A stretch of DNA of 64,000 nt, from positions 1,720,001 through 1,784,000 of the forward strand of contig NC_082411.1 in NCBI RefSeq assembly GCF_004011695.2, given 5' to 3'. The DNA is from Ascochyta rabiei (taxonomy: Eukaryota; Ascomycota; Dothideomycetes; Pleosporales; Didymellaceae). This document shows positions 1 through 14,639 of this stretch, one piece after another; positions within the stretch are counted from its first letter, which is position 1, and every line of letters starts with the position of its first letter. The notes beneath the pieces were generated by a model. The model had not been told where the DNA came from. It saw nothing but the letters and a program-made list of their open reading frames with translations, and did not search any database. The position numbers and the translations under genes were made by a program.

Positions 1-1754
1 TCCACGCCAGAGGCTGTGTATATCTCTTCTACCATGTTCTTTAAGCGTTCGTGCTCTGCCAGCAACTTCCTTGGCTGACCAGGGACCGCAAATGTATCTG
101 CTATTGACGGTAGAGTCGCTGTATGTTTGGCCAATTCAAGGACATCTTTATCGATTTGTAGCTTATTCAACCCGTGAATGGCCAAGTACACAGCAAGGAC
201 TTGTTTGAGCATGCGTAACGAATATAGAACAGCCTGCAACCGAGCGGTGAGGTGTATAAAGTCCCATGAGTTGTCGAAGTCGCCATTGAGTATGTGTAAA
301 ACAACGGTTACCGAGGGTGGGGTTTTAGAATCCAAAAGAACAATGCTCAATGCAAAAAGTGGCCACATAAGTCCTGGTCCGACATTCTTATCAGCTGCCC
401 AATTCGATACACCACTGATGTGTGCCATCATGTCTGAAATTGAGACCTCCACCACATGAGGTGGTATCTCTTGTACAGAGATGCCTTGCGCTTTCCGTCG
501 GTACTCGTGAACAACTGAAGTCTTTGGTACAAGGAGCGAGTATGCCAGCTTGCGATAATCCTGGCCTGAACTCCACGCAGATGATTGGTTGGGATCCTCC
601 ACGAGCAACGGTAGGTAGACTAGCGGTATTGGCGAACTATCAAGAGCTTGATGGACAAACTCAGATACCCTGACGTCAAGATTCTGGAGCGGTAATGGCA
701 ATCCGCTGTCTTTCGAGAAGTGGCTCGGAATTGTTGTCCGCCCAGCATAGCGTCCACTGAACTCCAGGTACGAATCCGATTTCAAATCGAGGCTCAGAGC
801 ATCGCGGAGCAAGTCATCTGACGTGTGCGACGGCTCTCGGATAATAGCGAACGCGAACTGAGCTAGACTGTCGAGCCGTAGTTTCTGTCGCATCTGTTCC
901 GGGCAATATGACTTCACTCCTGTGGTAACGTCTGCATCTTGGAAGAACACTATTAGAGTTTCGGCGGGATAGCTGTAGAGAAGCAGATCTGTATCGCTCG
1001 TGAAGATAATCGAACGATCATAGTCTTTGGCATGCAAGGCGCACCAATCATCCGCCTCTCCTGGTTCGATGCGGGTTCTGGAGGCATATGGGGAACCGAG
1101 CAAAGCCTCTCTCAATGACGGCGCTAGAAATGCGTGCAAGATCGACCCGAGGTAGTTAGGGACAGGACAGGACGATACAGGGTATTGTACTCGAAAGTTT
1201 CGTACTCTGGAATTGTTCTGCTCTAATCGTGATACTCGCTCAGTTCGCTTTGACTGAGGCAAGGCTCCGTCAAATACGATCTTAGATCTAGTACACAGCA
1301 ATCAGCGCGGGTCATCGACAAGGGGCGCGGCGTGTTATACATGTGATTGGAATATGCCCTTGAATCGAGTAGAAGCTGTATACGTCGTAACGGCAGTAAA
1401 TATCGTTTCGTAGTGGACTAGGCGTAGTATTGACTGGATAAGGGTGCCCCCACCATGCAATATGCCCTCCTCACTTGCCTGCACTCTGTGTGTCGAAGCT
1501 TCAAGGGTGGAACGGGAGGCAATCATGGTCACTCACACCTTGATATTGGCAGTCTCAAGAGAGTTCAGCCAGCGTATGGCTTCAATGTTGATGTCTGCAT
1601 ATGATGGAACCCTCGGTAAACCAGCAATGGCCAGTTTATGAGCATGATAAGCCAGTGATGGACCGTCGATAATGGCGTGGTATCCATCCAGTTGCTTGGC
1701 AGAACGACATTCTGCATACGCCTCCGAGCGTCTGGCGAGTCCAGGAATGCCCAT
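1..1754 (-). CDS. Asteroid/XPG-like domain protein (3' part outside window)
   Basis: Exon 1 runs 1754-1537 and begins MGIPGLARR, the form of an XPG/FEN-type N-terminal block. A GTGAGT donor at 1536 and a TAG acceptor ending at 1288 remove a 249-nt intron; exon 2 then reads IVFDGALPQSKR, the conserved FDG-K block of XPG-N. Further on, EADDWCALHAKDYDR followed by IIFTSDTDLLLY has the acidic pattern of the XPG internal domain. The frame stays open to base 1, so the C-terminus is missing. Family knowledge: fungal asteroid proteins are FEN1/XPG relatives, nuclear, with poorly defined roles (nuclease-like fold, sometimes without activity). It is divergent from phosphoglucomutase across 495 bp. The domain call is firm; catalytic activity is not shown. 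Confidence 0.85.
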
Positions 1755-4119
<2,365 letters not shown>

Positions 4120-4631
4120 GCAACTCCTCTGGTTGCAGCTGTCCATGATGCTTTACGCGCGTACGAGCCACGATGCCTGGAATAAGTTAGCATAGCGAGA
4201 GACAATACTATTTAATTCTAGCAGCTCCTGTGTAGCTGCTTTTCGTACATATGCAGTTGTGATGTACGCATAATCACCGGAACATTGCAACACTAAACAG
4301 ATTCTTTTCATTACACTTTGTTTTGTTTAACTTATTAACGGTTTTGTTTAACTCATTAGCGGTTTTATTTGACTCATTAGCGGTTTTATTTAATTCATTA
4401 ATTGATCGCAATCAATCAATTTCACACACACTACAACGTGTTCGTCATGGACCTGCGTGAGTGTGGCTGAGGCGCGAGACGTCATCCACAAGAGCAAGCC
4501 TTGACCCACACAATATATCCCCGCCGTTGGTCGACACAACACCACGTAGAACACCACAACCACACCCTCTTGTTCGTTCTGCCGCACCTCCACCAACCTC
4601 AGCCTCTACTTTCATATAAAATAAATACAAC
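4120..4631. other. PGM 3' flank and OSBP promoter
   Basis: Tandem intergenic region. It holds a 21-bp AT-rich repeat (listed separately) and, just before the next start codon, an A/T-rich stretch containing TATAAAATAAATA. No gene seen. Confidence 0.5.
4321..4400. repeat. 21-bp tandem repeat, nearly four copies
   Basis: Units start at 4321, 4342, 4363 and 4384 (the last truncated). Each begins TTTT(G/A)TTT, carries a (C/T)TCATTA core and ends GCGG or ACGG. Copies differ at a few positions. The array sits about 200 bp past the PGM stop codon and about 230 bp before the OSBP start. Confidence 0.85.
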
Positions 4632-5986
4632 ATGGCTGAGAAGGAAGGCTCTGCTGTGCCCCCGCAGGCGAAGGGTTCGTGGGGTAGCTTCCTCAAGGTA
4701 CGGTGGAGAGGCAGACGCTATTCGCCATCAGGGCGTATACTGACTTACGATAGTCGATCGCATCCTTCAATGGCGATCTCTCGTCTATGACCGCGCCTGC
4801 ATTCATTCTCTCCACAACCTCTCTCACGGAGTTTTCCTCGTACTGGACTGAACACCCCTCCCTATTCGTTGCACCCGCCGCCGAGAAGGACCCCGCTAGA
4901 CGGGCCGCGCTCGTTCTTAAGTGGTTCCTCAGCACATTGAAGCAGCAATATGCCAGCCGAAGTGAAAAGCTGGGCAGCGAGAAGAAGCCGCTGAACCCTT
5001 TCCTGGGTGAGCTGTTCCTGGGCAAGTGGGAGGACCAAGCTGGCACCACACAGCTTGTCAGCGAGCAAGTCAGGTACGAGCACCTTGATTTATAGCCGGT
5101 ACATGCTAACGCGCGCGGACTAGCCACCACCCCCCAGTCACAGCATACTCCATCTGGAACAGTCAACACGGCGTTCGTCTGCAAGGATACAACGCACAAA
5201 AGGCTTCGTTCTCGAGCACCATCAATGTCAAGGTCGGTGAATCGCAATGTTAGAAAATAATCGAAGCTGACTCTCCAACAGCAAATCGGCCATGCCACTC
5301 TTCACATCGACGCTTTCGACGAAGACTACCTCATCACCCTCCCCTCGCTGCACATCGAAGGCCTCATTTCAGGCTCTCCCTACGTTGAACTAAACGGCAC
5401 TTCCTACATCACCTCTTCCTCCGGATATACCGCCAAGATTGATTATAGTGGCAAAGGATGGGTGTCTGGAAAGAAGAACAGGTTCTCGGCGTCTGTCTAC
5501 CCTACAGGAAAGGACAAGGATGTCATCTACTCCGCTGAAGGCCAGTGGATCGAAAAATTCGCTATCAAAGATGCTAAGAACAAGTCTACTTTCGCATCGC
5601 ATGATCCCAGCGTCACCAAGACCACCCCTCTTACTGTTGCGCCGGTGACTGAGCAGGATGACTTCGAGTCCCGTCGTGCTTGGAAGAAGGTTGCCGACGC
5701 TATTGTCAAGGGTGATATGGATACTACCAGCGCCGAAAAGTCTATCATCGAGAATCGTCAGCGCGAGATGCGCAAGGAAGAACAAGCGGGCGGTCGCGAG
5801 TGGGAACGCAAGTTCTTCACTCGTACAGATAATTCTCCGATCTTTGAGCGACTTGCTACCAAGGTTGGTGAGAAGACCAACGAATCCTTGACAAACGGCA
5901 TCTGGCTATTCGATCAAGAAAAGGCGAGCGCTGCGAAAACGCCGTTCCACCCGGATGTCAGCCCCCCAATCTATGTGCAGAAATAA
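4632..5986 (+). CDS. Oxysterol-binding protein, KES1/OSH4 type
   Basis: Short OSBP-related lipid-transfer protein that exchanges sterol and PI4P between membranes, in yeast acting at the Golgi. Four exons: 4632-4697, 4754-5073, 5124-5232 and 5282-5986; 399 aa, a little shorter than yeast Kes1 (434 aa). The family fingerprint EQVSHHPP spans the exon 2/3 junction at about residues 126-133. The lid-like N-terminus is followed by [12 protein letters not shown], and the C-terminus has the charged [14 protein letters not shown] helix before the FF. No PH, ankyrin or FFAT segment is visible, so it belongs to the short OSH4-7 class. Splice sites are GTACGG, GTACGA and GTCGGT donors with TAG/TAG/CAG acceptors, and all phases agree. 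Confidence 0.95.
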
Positions 5987-6935
5987 GGCGAAGGACTGCG
6001 ACAACGATCTTGCATGTTGCAAGATAGGACATGGCCTGCAAATGTAAATGCTAAAGGCAGTGGTTAGCGCCAGTATCTGGGCTATCCTAAAAAGCGCTTG
6101 ACGATCGGCAAATCCTGTGTCAAGTGATTTCAGTACACTTGCGGCCTTCAGAGCACTTGACTAAACGCGGTCGACACTGTTTAGCCTGTACCTAATCTCT
6201 TCGAGCATCGACGTTCCCTAGCGTACATACTATTCATATATGCTTACTGAAAAATTAACTATCATAATACTACTTGCGTAACCCGACAGGCGGCTGGTGC
6301 GTGCTTGACACATTTTAATCGGTGATGCTGGAGACAAGTTTTGTGGCGGTTTAGACATCTTTCGAATCAGTCCGCTTGTCGTTTCCATGCTTTTGCCAAC
6401 ATTGTCGGAAAACTTCCATCTGCAAGCAACTGTCAGTTACCTGCGCAAAGATGGCGGAAACAATCGTCGTTTGCGATGGCTCGGCAGCATCTCGGCATCC
6501 GAGGTTCAGCATTTGAGAAGCTACGCAGCAACGTCAAGCTCACCTCCGCTTTGCACGCCCGCCAGTCCTTCTTTTCGTAGTAGCAGTCCGTCAATTTTGC
6601 ATTCTCGTCTAATCGGGGTCAGCTACGCTCTATTATTGGTATATGCTGACACACCTGCACAGCCTGTGCTGAAGATCCTCTTGTCCCTGCTCACATATCA
6701 GCTACCACATTGCAAGTCGTCAAAGCATCAATTGTACGCACCAGTCATCTGGCTCGTCATCGACCATCATCTTTGCAGCGGCCGCCTGTGGTTCGGTATC
6801 CTTCGACATTCTGAAAGAGCGAGGAACGAGGAATTGGTGTTTGTGTTTGTTTCTCGCCGCGTGAGCAAGTTACCTCGCAAGACATTCACGGCGTAGAATC
6901 GGAACATCTCGGCTCCGAGCGTGAACGTCACCAAC
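5987..6935. other. Intergenic, 949 bp
   Basis: 3' flank of the OSBP gene and promoter of biotin-protein ligase. An open frame at 6387-6896 has no recognisable protein character and is not called. Confidence 0.4.
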
Positions 6936-9189
6936 ATGGCGACCAGAAAGTTGAACGTTTTGGTGTACTCCGGTATGTCAAAGGCCCCTCTTGCAGCAGT
7001 GTGTCTCGCTCATGACTCGCAGGAAATGGCAGCACTACTGAATCTGTTCGCCACTGCCTGTACACTCTCCGTCGCCTGCTTTCTCCAGCATACGCGGTCA
7101 TCCCCGTCACAGGTGATGTTCTCATCAAAGAGCCCTGGTTCAGTACTTGCGCGCTGCTCGTCTTCCCCGGCGGTGCAGATTTGGGCTACTGTCGCACGCT
7201 CAACGGCGAAGGAAACCGCCGTATCAGCCGATATGTGAATGCTGGTGGCTCGTATCTGGGTTTTTGTGCTGGCGGCTACTATGGCAGCGCAAGATGCGAG
7301 TTCGAAGTAGACGACCCGAAGATGGCGGTTGTTGGAGATCGAGAGCTGGCTTTCTTCCCGGGTGTGTGCCGGGGTTTGGCGTTCGAGGGGTTCAAGTATG
7401 CTAGTGAGGCTGGTGCCAGAGCGGCAGACATCAAGATCGAAAAGGCATCTTTTGACGATGTAAGGGATGGGGTCGCTGACTCTTTCAAGAGCTATTACAA
7501 CGGAGGCGGAGTGTTCGTTGATGCAAAGAAGCTTGAGGCAAGAGGTGTACAGATACTTGCAAGTTACACGGAGGACCTACACGTGAATTCTGGTGAGAGC
7601 CAAGCTGCGGTTGTTTATCGTAAGGTTGGCGAAGGACATGTTGTACTCACCGGACCGCACCCTGAGTAGGCATTCCAATCGTTTTCCTAAAGCCTGCACT
7701 GACGTTATGTTCTAGGTTTGCCCCACAGAACTTAAGCAAGATACCTAGTCTTCCATCGTACGCGTCTTTGATTGACGAAGTCACTGCTACAGATACAGAA
7801 CGGGTCTCTTTCTTGGCTTTGGTTCTGGGCAAGCTGGGCTTGAATGTTAACGAACAGGAACAAGCGGTACCATCCCTTTCCCGCCTTCATCTCACGTCTC
7901 ACAAGTCGACAGCCGTCACGGACCTCGTCGCATCTTGGGCCGAAGTCATCACTGTAGTCGATGGTGAAGAGTATATCCAAGGTGGCAATGATGTTTTCCA
8001 TGTTGAGAAGGAGGGTAGTGTGTGGGCCGTTAGAGAGCTGAAGCGGGCTGTGAGCGCGGTCTCGGAAAAGTTGCCAACACTTGGGTCGATTCCGGACCAA
8101 GCAGATGAGAAAGACGCAGAAGTTGCGGAAAATACATTTCAAAACAAAAAGAAGTCGAAAACCAAGGAGGAGGAAATCCGAGAGTGCATTGAATACACCG
8201 CCAATTCAGCCTTCGAACAGATCCTTTCATACGACAAGGTCATCAAAACGATCGTCCCGCACACCAATAACCTCCCTTCAACCCGGGAAACCCCTTTCCA
8301 CCACGAAGCCTTCTACGCGAACCTTCATCACTACCACACCAAGCTCCGTAACCCTTCCGCCTCTTTCGGTGCAAATCTTCTTTACGGCGAAGTAGTAACC
8401 AGCACGAATACACTTCTCGACAAAAACCCATCGCTCCTACGCACCCTCCCCAATGGTTTCACTATAACAGCAACGACGCAAATTGCTGGCCGCGGTCGCG
8501 GCTCAAATGTCTGGGTCGCACCACCTGGCGCGATGATGTTCAGCACCGTGCTCCACCACAGCTTCGCGCTCTCGCAGTCTGCACCCGTCATCTTTGTACA
8601 GTACCTTGCAGCTTTAGCCATTGTGCAAGGTATTCAGGAATATGCGCCAGGCTACGAAAAGATTCCCGTCAAGCTGAAGTGGCCTAACGACATCTACGCA
8701 CAACTGCCAGGCAGCGCAAACAATCCTGTCGTGAAGATTGGAGGGATTCTCGTAAATAGCTCTTACTCTGGAAGTAGCTACGACGTCGTCTGCGGCATCG
8801 GTTTGAACTTGTCCAACGCTCTACCCACAACCTCCCTCAATCAACTCGCCGCTAGTCAGAACCCCCCACTCAAGCCGTTAACACAAGAGAAACTGCTGGC
8901 AAGCATCTTGGCCGCTTTCGAGTCTCTTTACACAGACTTTTGTACGAGAGGATTCAGTAGGGATATGGAGGAGCAGTATTACAGGGCGTGGCTGCATACA
9001 GATCAGATCGTGGAGTTGGAAAGTGAAGGAGGTGTGAAGGCGAGGATCAAGGGAATTACAAGGGATTGGGGTTTGTTGCTTGCGGAGGAGCTGGGGTGGC
9101 AGGATAGGCCGACAGGGAAGGTGGTGAGCTTGCAGAGCGACAGTAACAGTTTTGATTTCTTCAGGGGCTTGGTCAGGCGGAAGGTGTGA
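6936..9189 (+). CDS. BPL1: Biotin-protein ligase (holocarboxylase synthetase)
   Basis: Attaches biotin to lysines of acetyl-CoA carboxylase, pyruvate carboxylase and similar enzymes through biotinyl-5'-AMP. Three exons: 6936-6972, 7023-7665 and 7716-9189; 717 aa, like other fungal BPLs. The N-terminal half is the glutamine-amidotransferase-like domain typical of eukaryotic BPL (FPGGADLGY, then GFCAGGYYGS with a nucleophile-like Cys near residue 93). The C-terminal half is the catalytic BirA/LplA-like domain: ATTQIAGRGRGSNVW (biotinyl-AMP loop, about 480-490) and KWPND (about 548), then KIGGILVNSS and the small C-terminal domain. The start ATG is at 6936; the GTG 15 bases upstream is not used. 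The frame's apparent stop at 7667 lies inside intron 2 (donor GTAGGC). Confidence 0.96.
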
Positions 9190-9745
9190 GTGGTTGCCAA
9201 GGGGAAGAGGGTTAGCGAAGATTTAAAAATTACAGAAGCTAAAACTCATAGATAGCGCAAGGCCATGAACGTTAAAGAACTATGGATGCTAAAGAGCTAT
9301 ACATAAGCAACATATCAAAGCTACGTGTGCAGCGAAAGAGAGCAGAAGCTCGAGCATGACTATCATCGTACTACACGACATTGATCAGCTCTAGTCACAT
9401 TACCTGTCCACGAATACACAAGGTGAGGACTGCGCTCAAACTCGATACCCATGGCTGATTACACCAGAATTAAGTCACTTGCCCGAGGCTTTTGAGTATC
9501 AGCCACTTGATACTGAGTCTGCTGCAAGCGTATCAGAACAACCTACAGAGATCTCGACATTAACTCTTTCCAGTCCTATTCACATCAGTAGAAAAGGAAT
9601 TGATATGTCAACGAATCTTGCGATAACAAGTGGGAATTCTCTACACACCATCCCTGGAATCGTCTCCCACGCTGCCTCGAGCATGGATATGATACATCCG
9701 TTCTCCTAGAGTGGTGCACTAGATTAGACTGACCTTACCAAGATT
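9190..9745. other. Intergenic, with a possible 5' remnant of the ankyrin gene
   Basis: From 9395 to 9706 there is an open frame in the same phase as the ankyrin gene downstream, ending at TAG (9707-9709) with another TAG at 9725. The encoded text (for example LPEAFEYQPLDTESAASVS) is unrecognised. It may be a degraded N-terminal extension or chance; I could not decide. Confidence 0.3.
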
Positions 9746-12167
9746 ATGGACTCCGACAGGCAAATCGTACGGATGTGGAAGCCGGATCTAAATCGGTTCA
9801 ACGCCATGCTATACTCGCAGCACCAGTCCCCGCTCACCTTTGCCAAGTTCAACGATTTGCTTGACCCTCGACACCTACTTTCCTGCATTCTCAACGGTAT
9901 CAGCTACCCTGGATTCGACGACCTCAGCGGCGTCTATTGTTGGTTAGCGCAAATACCAAGGCGGGCTGTATTGGACTTCTTCCAGACCCTGTCAACGGAA
10001 ATTCTGGATGCAATACGTCAAAAAATTCGTGTCGCGGCCAAGAACAACAAAGATGCGGATGCATTACGATCTATTCTGAGACTGGAATATGACTTGCGTA
10101 CGAGTACTCCGTATTCCGAAGCTGATGTAGTCTTTATGTTGGGTGCTCTGCAAACATGCTAATTTACTGTTGAACCAATCATCGAATCTGCGTCGCGGAT
10201 AAGCCATGACCAAGACCTCGTTCTGAGATATGCTTTGCAACATAAGGACCTCCTTCCAACAGGTGTGACTAGGTTGCGACTGCTGCGGATTCTCCTCAAG
10301 GCCGGAGCCATACTCACCATAGGTTGCTTTCTTGAAGCTAAGTACGACACTACTATGTTGTACGAACTCTTTGCGCTCGGAAAGAAGAGTGTATTCGACT
10401 GGCCTCGAGAAGGATTGCTCACTACAGCTGTGAACATGGTATGGGGCGACTCGGCTCGCGAAAGAACCCTGGTCGAATGGATCCTTTCTCTTTTGAAGCC
10501 TTCGATCAACCAGAGTATGTGGATCGATTCTCAGGTGCTATCCATCAGCTCTTCCCTAGTACAAGCTCTTCAGGTTGCGTTAATTCGCCAATACCATTGG
10601 GTAACGGCGACCATTTACAACAACTGCAGCGACTTGGGCTATGGAACAGGCTTCTACCATGTAGAATCAGAGTTGAACGGCGCTATGATTCTGCAAAACA
10701 TCAGTTACGCGAATGCATACGATGATTTGGATAATTGGCTGTGTCGCAGAAGGCCACACGAAGACTGCGACCGCTTTTTATGCTGTTTCCATCTTAGTGG
10801 ACTCCACGTCCGACAGGTTTTGCTGCGCGCTTTGGGCTATTACGCTATCTATCGGAGGAATTTTATGTATTAAAATGAGGACAGTGAGCTTGACGATAAC
10901 CTTTTCTACGACATGGGTACTATTTCATGTCAGAATGGAAAGTTCAACAATCAGACAAACTGCTATGAGCACATACAGCTTACATCACTCCTCCACGTGG
11001 CCATCCAGCAGAAGGACCTCAGTGCAGTCACATACTTCCTGACTCAAGGCCAAAATATAGAGACTCGTATGCTTTGTTGCACGCGATCGAGTCAAGGTCA
11101 CAAACCGCTTTGGTCCAGATGCTTCTCCAAGACAGGCGCACCGAAGATGCCAGAGATAAGGCGCAATATGGATCTGCTGCATTACGTGTCGCCATTCGCG
11201 ATCATGCTTACGAACTCGTCCGACAGCTTGCTGAGGCAACGAACATACACTGGCTCAGAGGCTCAAAGAGGAAGGAGGCTGCCTTGACTACGTGGATCCC
11301 TTGGGTAAGTCAGTTTTTCGAGATGATTGCACCGCTGTCAAGATCTTGTTGGATGCTGGCGGCGGTCCCAACGCAGTCGTAGTGTTCGACGGACTTGAAG
11401 GACATACCCCACGATCCGCTAATAACGGCGTCTTATCACGAATGACTGCTCTCCTGGTAGCGATAGACGTCGGGAGCCTTTCCATGATACAGTTTCTTGT
11501 CCAAAACGGAGCGAGCGTCAACCAGGAATCAAACATGGGATCGCTCAGAGCCCCTTTACAAAGGACCGCGGAAATTGGCGACTTCCAGTTGGTAAAGTAT
11601 TTCCTCGAGCAGAGGACAGTAGTCGACACTGCTCCAGTGTACGGCGGCGGTACAGCATTACAGTTGGCTGCCATAAGTAGTTATGTCGGCATTGCAGCGC
11701 TCCTGATTGAACGTGGCGCCAACGTAGACTATCCTCCAGCAAAAGGACCCGGACGAACAGCATTCGAGGCCGCAGCGGAATGGCGCCGACCGGACATGAT
11801 GCGCTTTCTTGTGCAACATGGCGTTCAGTTGGATCTGGAATTGGTTGAAGAAGTCGAGGAAGAAATCGAGACTGATGATCCAGGAGATGTGAGCCTGGGT
11901 ATTGATGTTCAATTGCACACTGTGCGCATCATTTGTACTCGGTATGAACGCGCAATACAATTCGCGCGAGACCGTGGGGAACACGCTTCGAAGAGGATTG
12001 TTCAACGCCTGGGCAGAGAATTTTGGAGTGACGGGAGCAACGGCTTTCCAAGCATTCAAGGTCAGGTGCGATCGAGCCTTCCAATAGACTGTAACTGCGA
12101 CAGGTGTACAGGGGGGTCAAACAGCTTGGCGAAAAGTCTTGCTGTGTACTTGATCGATACCGAATGA
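9746..12167 (+). pseudogene. Ankyrin-repeat protein gene, disrupted
   Basis: A long ankyrin-type coding stretch is broken at four places. The first ATG frame (9746) meets TAA at 10160-10162 and again at 10871-10873, yet the same frame reads sensibly across both (for example LLRILLKAGA soon after the first). Near 11060-11075 the ankyrin text shifts frame (FLTQGQNIET to YALLHAIESR), and again near 11240-11290 (ELVRQLAEAT to KEEGGCLDYVDP). Ankyrin units are then clear to 12167: TALLVAIDVGSLSMIQFLV, TALQLAAISSYVGIAALLI, TAFEAAAEWRRPDMMRFLV. The tail RYERAIQFARDRG resembles the ends of fungal ankyrin proteins. No GT-AG introns explain the breaks. Both TAA codons could be CAA hit by C-to-T change at CpA, the RIP preference, but RIP would not cause the frameshifts. 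No N-terminal effector domain is recognised. Confidence 0.8.
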
Positions 12168-13323
12168 GTTTTGCTTGGATACGCCATGTAAATACATCTT
12201 GTTTGGATTCTGCAGTCGCCTGCTCGCGAAATTACGACAGCTACTGTCAGGTAGACATTGTTGCCTGTTACCCCAGGGCTTGCGAGTTTTGTTCCTATCT
12301 GAAAAGACACTGAGCTTCCTTTTGACCCAGTCGAAGCAATGAGAGTATTCTGGCACGTGAGCCGAATGTGCCTACACAGCATGTGCTTTTCTAATGAAAA
12401 CGACTGAAAGTAATTCGTGGGTTACTTGCGGGAGTGGATCAAGAAAGGAGACTAAGCATCGTTCCGCGGAGGATTCGCCGTCCCGGGGCGCCACCGGATG
12501 GGGCCCAAACTTCTAGTGCAATGATTTCGGGGGTATCTGGGTCTTCAGCCGCGCAACACTAATGCTAAAGTAACGCCACATAAGAATAATAAGCCCGTGG
12601 TAGCTCCATCAGAATCTCCGACTCGTTTCACCCATCAATCTGCTGACTAGCTGGCTGCAGACGTTCTTGTTGTTCAGGGATAAGGCTCCGGCGATCTATC
12701 GCAGATCCCCAATCAGAAGTTGTACACTGGCTGCCGCACCGTGGATGCATCTCGCGCATTGTCCCTGCCTGCTGAGATTCATGTTCACGACTCGAGTCGC
12801 TGCACAATGCGATTCAGATTGATCCCAACAGCATAACTGTGGCAAACGTGATAGGGTGAGATCATATGCTTGTGATTCCTTGTTCTGAAGCACATATCTG
12901 TACCAAGGCCAATCGCGGACGTCCCAAACTACAGACACCGAGATGAAACCTGAGATACAAATCTTCATCATGCGACGACACCGCTCCAAGAGCACTACCT
13001 AGGCATAATTGAACAATAACGGTGTTGAAGATAACGGAAAAATCTTGATGGCTGAACATGTGGTTGGACGCTATAATAGCACTATATCGAGCTAGCAGCA
13101 GGCGGCATGTAGCGCCATGTCACCGTTCACGCTATTGGACGTAACAAAGAAGGGGCGCTCTTCATCTACTCCAAGAATCCCATCTTTGCAATAATGAGGT
13201 CGTTCCTACAGTTCGGTTTCCGGCATCAAGTATTTGCACGCTGCGCCCAGATTCACTTACGACTCTACGTTGACGTAGAGAACTCCTTCTCAATGTGTAC
13301 GAGCTCATAATTGTGCCGACAAC
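12168..13323. other. Intergenic, 1.16 kb
   Basis: No gene recognised. A short GC-rich patch with CGG/CCG triplets lies at about 12465-12510 (CCGCGGAGGATTCGCCG). Reading frames on both strands are short and without domain signal. Confidence 0.4.
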
Positions 13324-14639
13324 ATGCAGATCGTAGCATCGATTGTAAGTGTCTGCTGCTGCACGATCAGCCATGTGCCCATGATAATAAGCGTACTGAT
13401 TTGGGTCAAGGTCATACAATTCGTGTTGGTGGTGATTGCACTGGCAATTACTGTCTTACGATGCTATATTCGGTTGTTCCTCGAGCGCCGCAAGCTGACA
13501 CTGCCCGACTACCTTGTATGGGGAGGGTGGTTCAGCACATTGGGGTTTACTATTGGCTCCGTTATAGCGCTTCAACTCCAGTTAAATCACCCTCTGATCG
13601 AACCTGAATTATTAACAGACTCGGTCTCATATCTGAAGGTATGCATAACTACTACAATTGCTCAAGGCACGACTGATGGTTCTTGCGTCTAGACGGTATT
13701 CATAATGTGCTATTTCTTCGACTTCGGACTGTACTTCCCAAAGGTCTCGTTGGTCGCTTTCTACTGGTGGCTGATTCCGCTTGGCTTTCGACGACTTCGA
13801 ATTGCCGTCTACGTAAGTGCTGCTTACGTTGGGTGTGCCTTCGTTGCGACCTTGCTGTCAGACACGTTGCATGCAAACCCAGTCTCGAACAACTGGTAGG
13901 TTGTCTTGAGCGCGCCTGAAATTGCAGAGCTGACGTCCTGAACCTAGGTCATTGGAGAATCAGCTGCTATCCACATGGAACTCATACACCACCTTTGCTA
14001 TCAACTGGGCCCTCAATTGGTCTACTGATCTCCTTTGTAAGCATAATTCGTATTCGTCTCTAGGACTTATTTCTGACAAGAACGCAGTATTCATCCTCCC
14101 ATTCTTCATCATCAACCGCCTGAAGTTGCGGAGGCGCCAAAAGATCGCCCTTAGTGGAGTGTTCTCGCTCGGTCTGATCACCATTGTTATCAGTCTGGCA
14201 CGCTTCATCGTGTATACAGTGACGGATTACAACGTGGATGACGCATCTGGCAGTACGGATCCTTTGATACCTTCCTATTTGTTTATCCTAACGTCCATCA
14301 GATCTTTGGTGCACAACCGAGATGTGCACAGCAAACATCGTTGTTTCGCTGCCCGCCCTGAAAGCCCTCGTCGTACGCTCGAGTCCACACAACACCTCCT
14401 ACCGCAGCACCGATGGCTACATGAACGCTGGCTCTGCAAAACCTCTCAGCAACAACGGAGCATCCAGATCGCATGTGCACGGTGGAAGAATCAGCGATGA
14501 TGAACTGGAGCTGGTCTTCCAGGGATCACAGAAGCCGAGCACAAGCGCGTTTCGAACCACAATTTCGACGGCACAGCAAGACATAAAGGATAACGTAATC
14601 ATTACGAAAGACTGGAGTGTTACGACACATGATGCATGA
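13324..14639 (+). CDS. Fungal rhodopsin-domain integral membrane protein (PTH11-like)
   Basis: A seven-helix membrane protein of the large ascomycete family often annotated as rhodopsin-domain or PTH11-like; ligand and role are unknown for most members. Exons: 13324-13638, 13693-13895, 13948-14036, 14088-14252 and 14302-14639 (369 aa). Hydrophobic segments follow in order: FVLVVIALAITVL, YLVWGGWFSTLGF, FIMCYFFDFGLYFPKVSLVAF, YVSAAYVGCAFVATLL, INWALNWSTDLLIFILPFF, GVFSLGLITIVISLARF and IVVSLPALKALV. Family marks include RRKLTLPDY after helix 1 and LWCTTEMCTAN before helix 7, assembled across the last intron. There is no CFEM domain. The cytoplasmic tail is Ser/Thr-rich. A GTAAGT at 13345 and AG at 13409-13410 could remove 66 nt in frame (347-aa form), so the N-terminus is uncertain. 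Confidence 0.88.
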
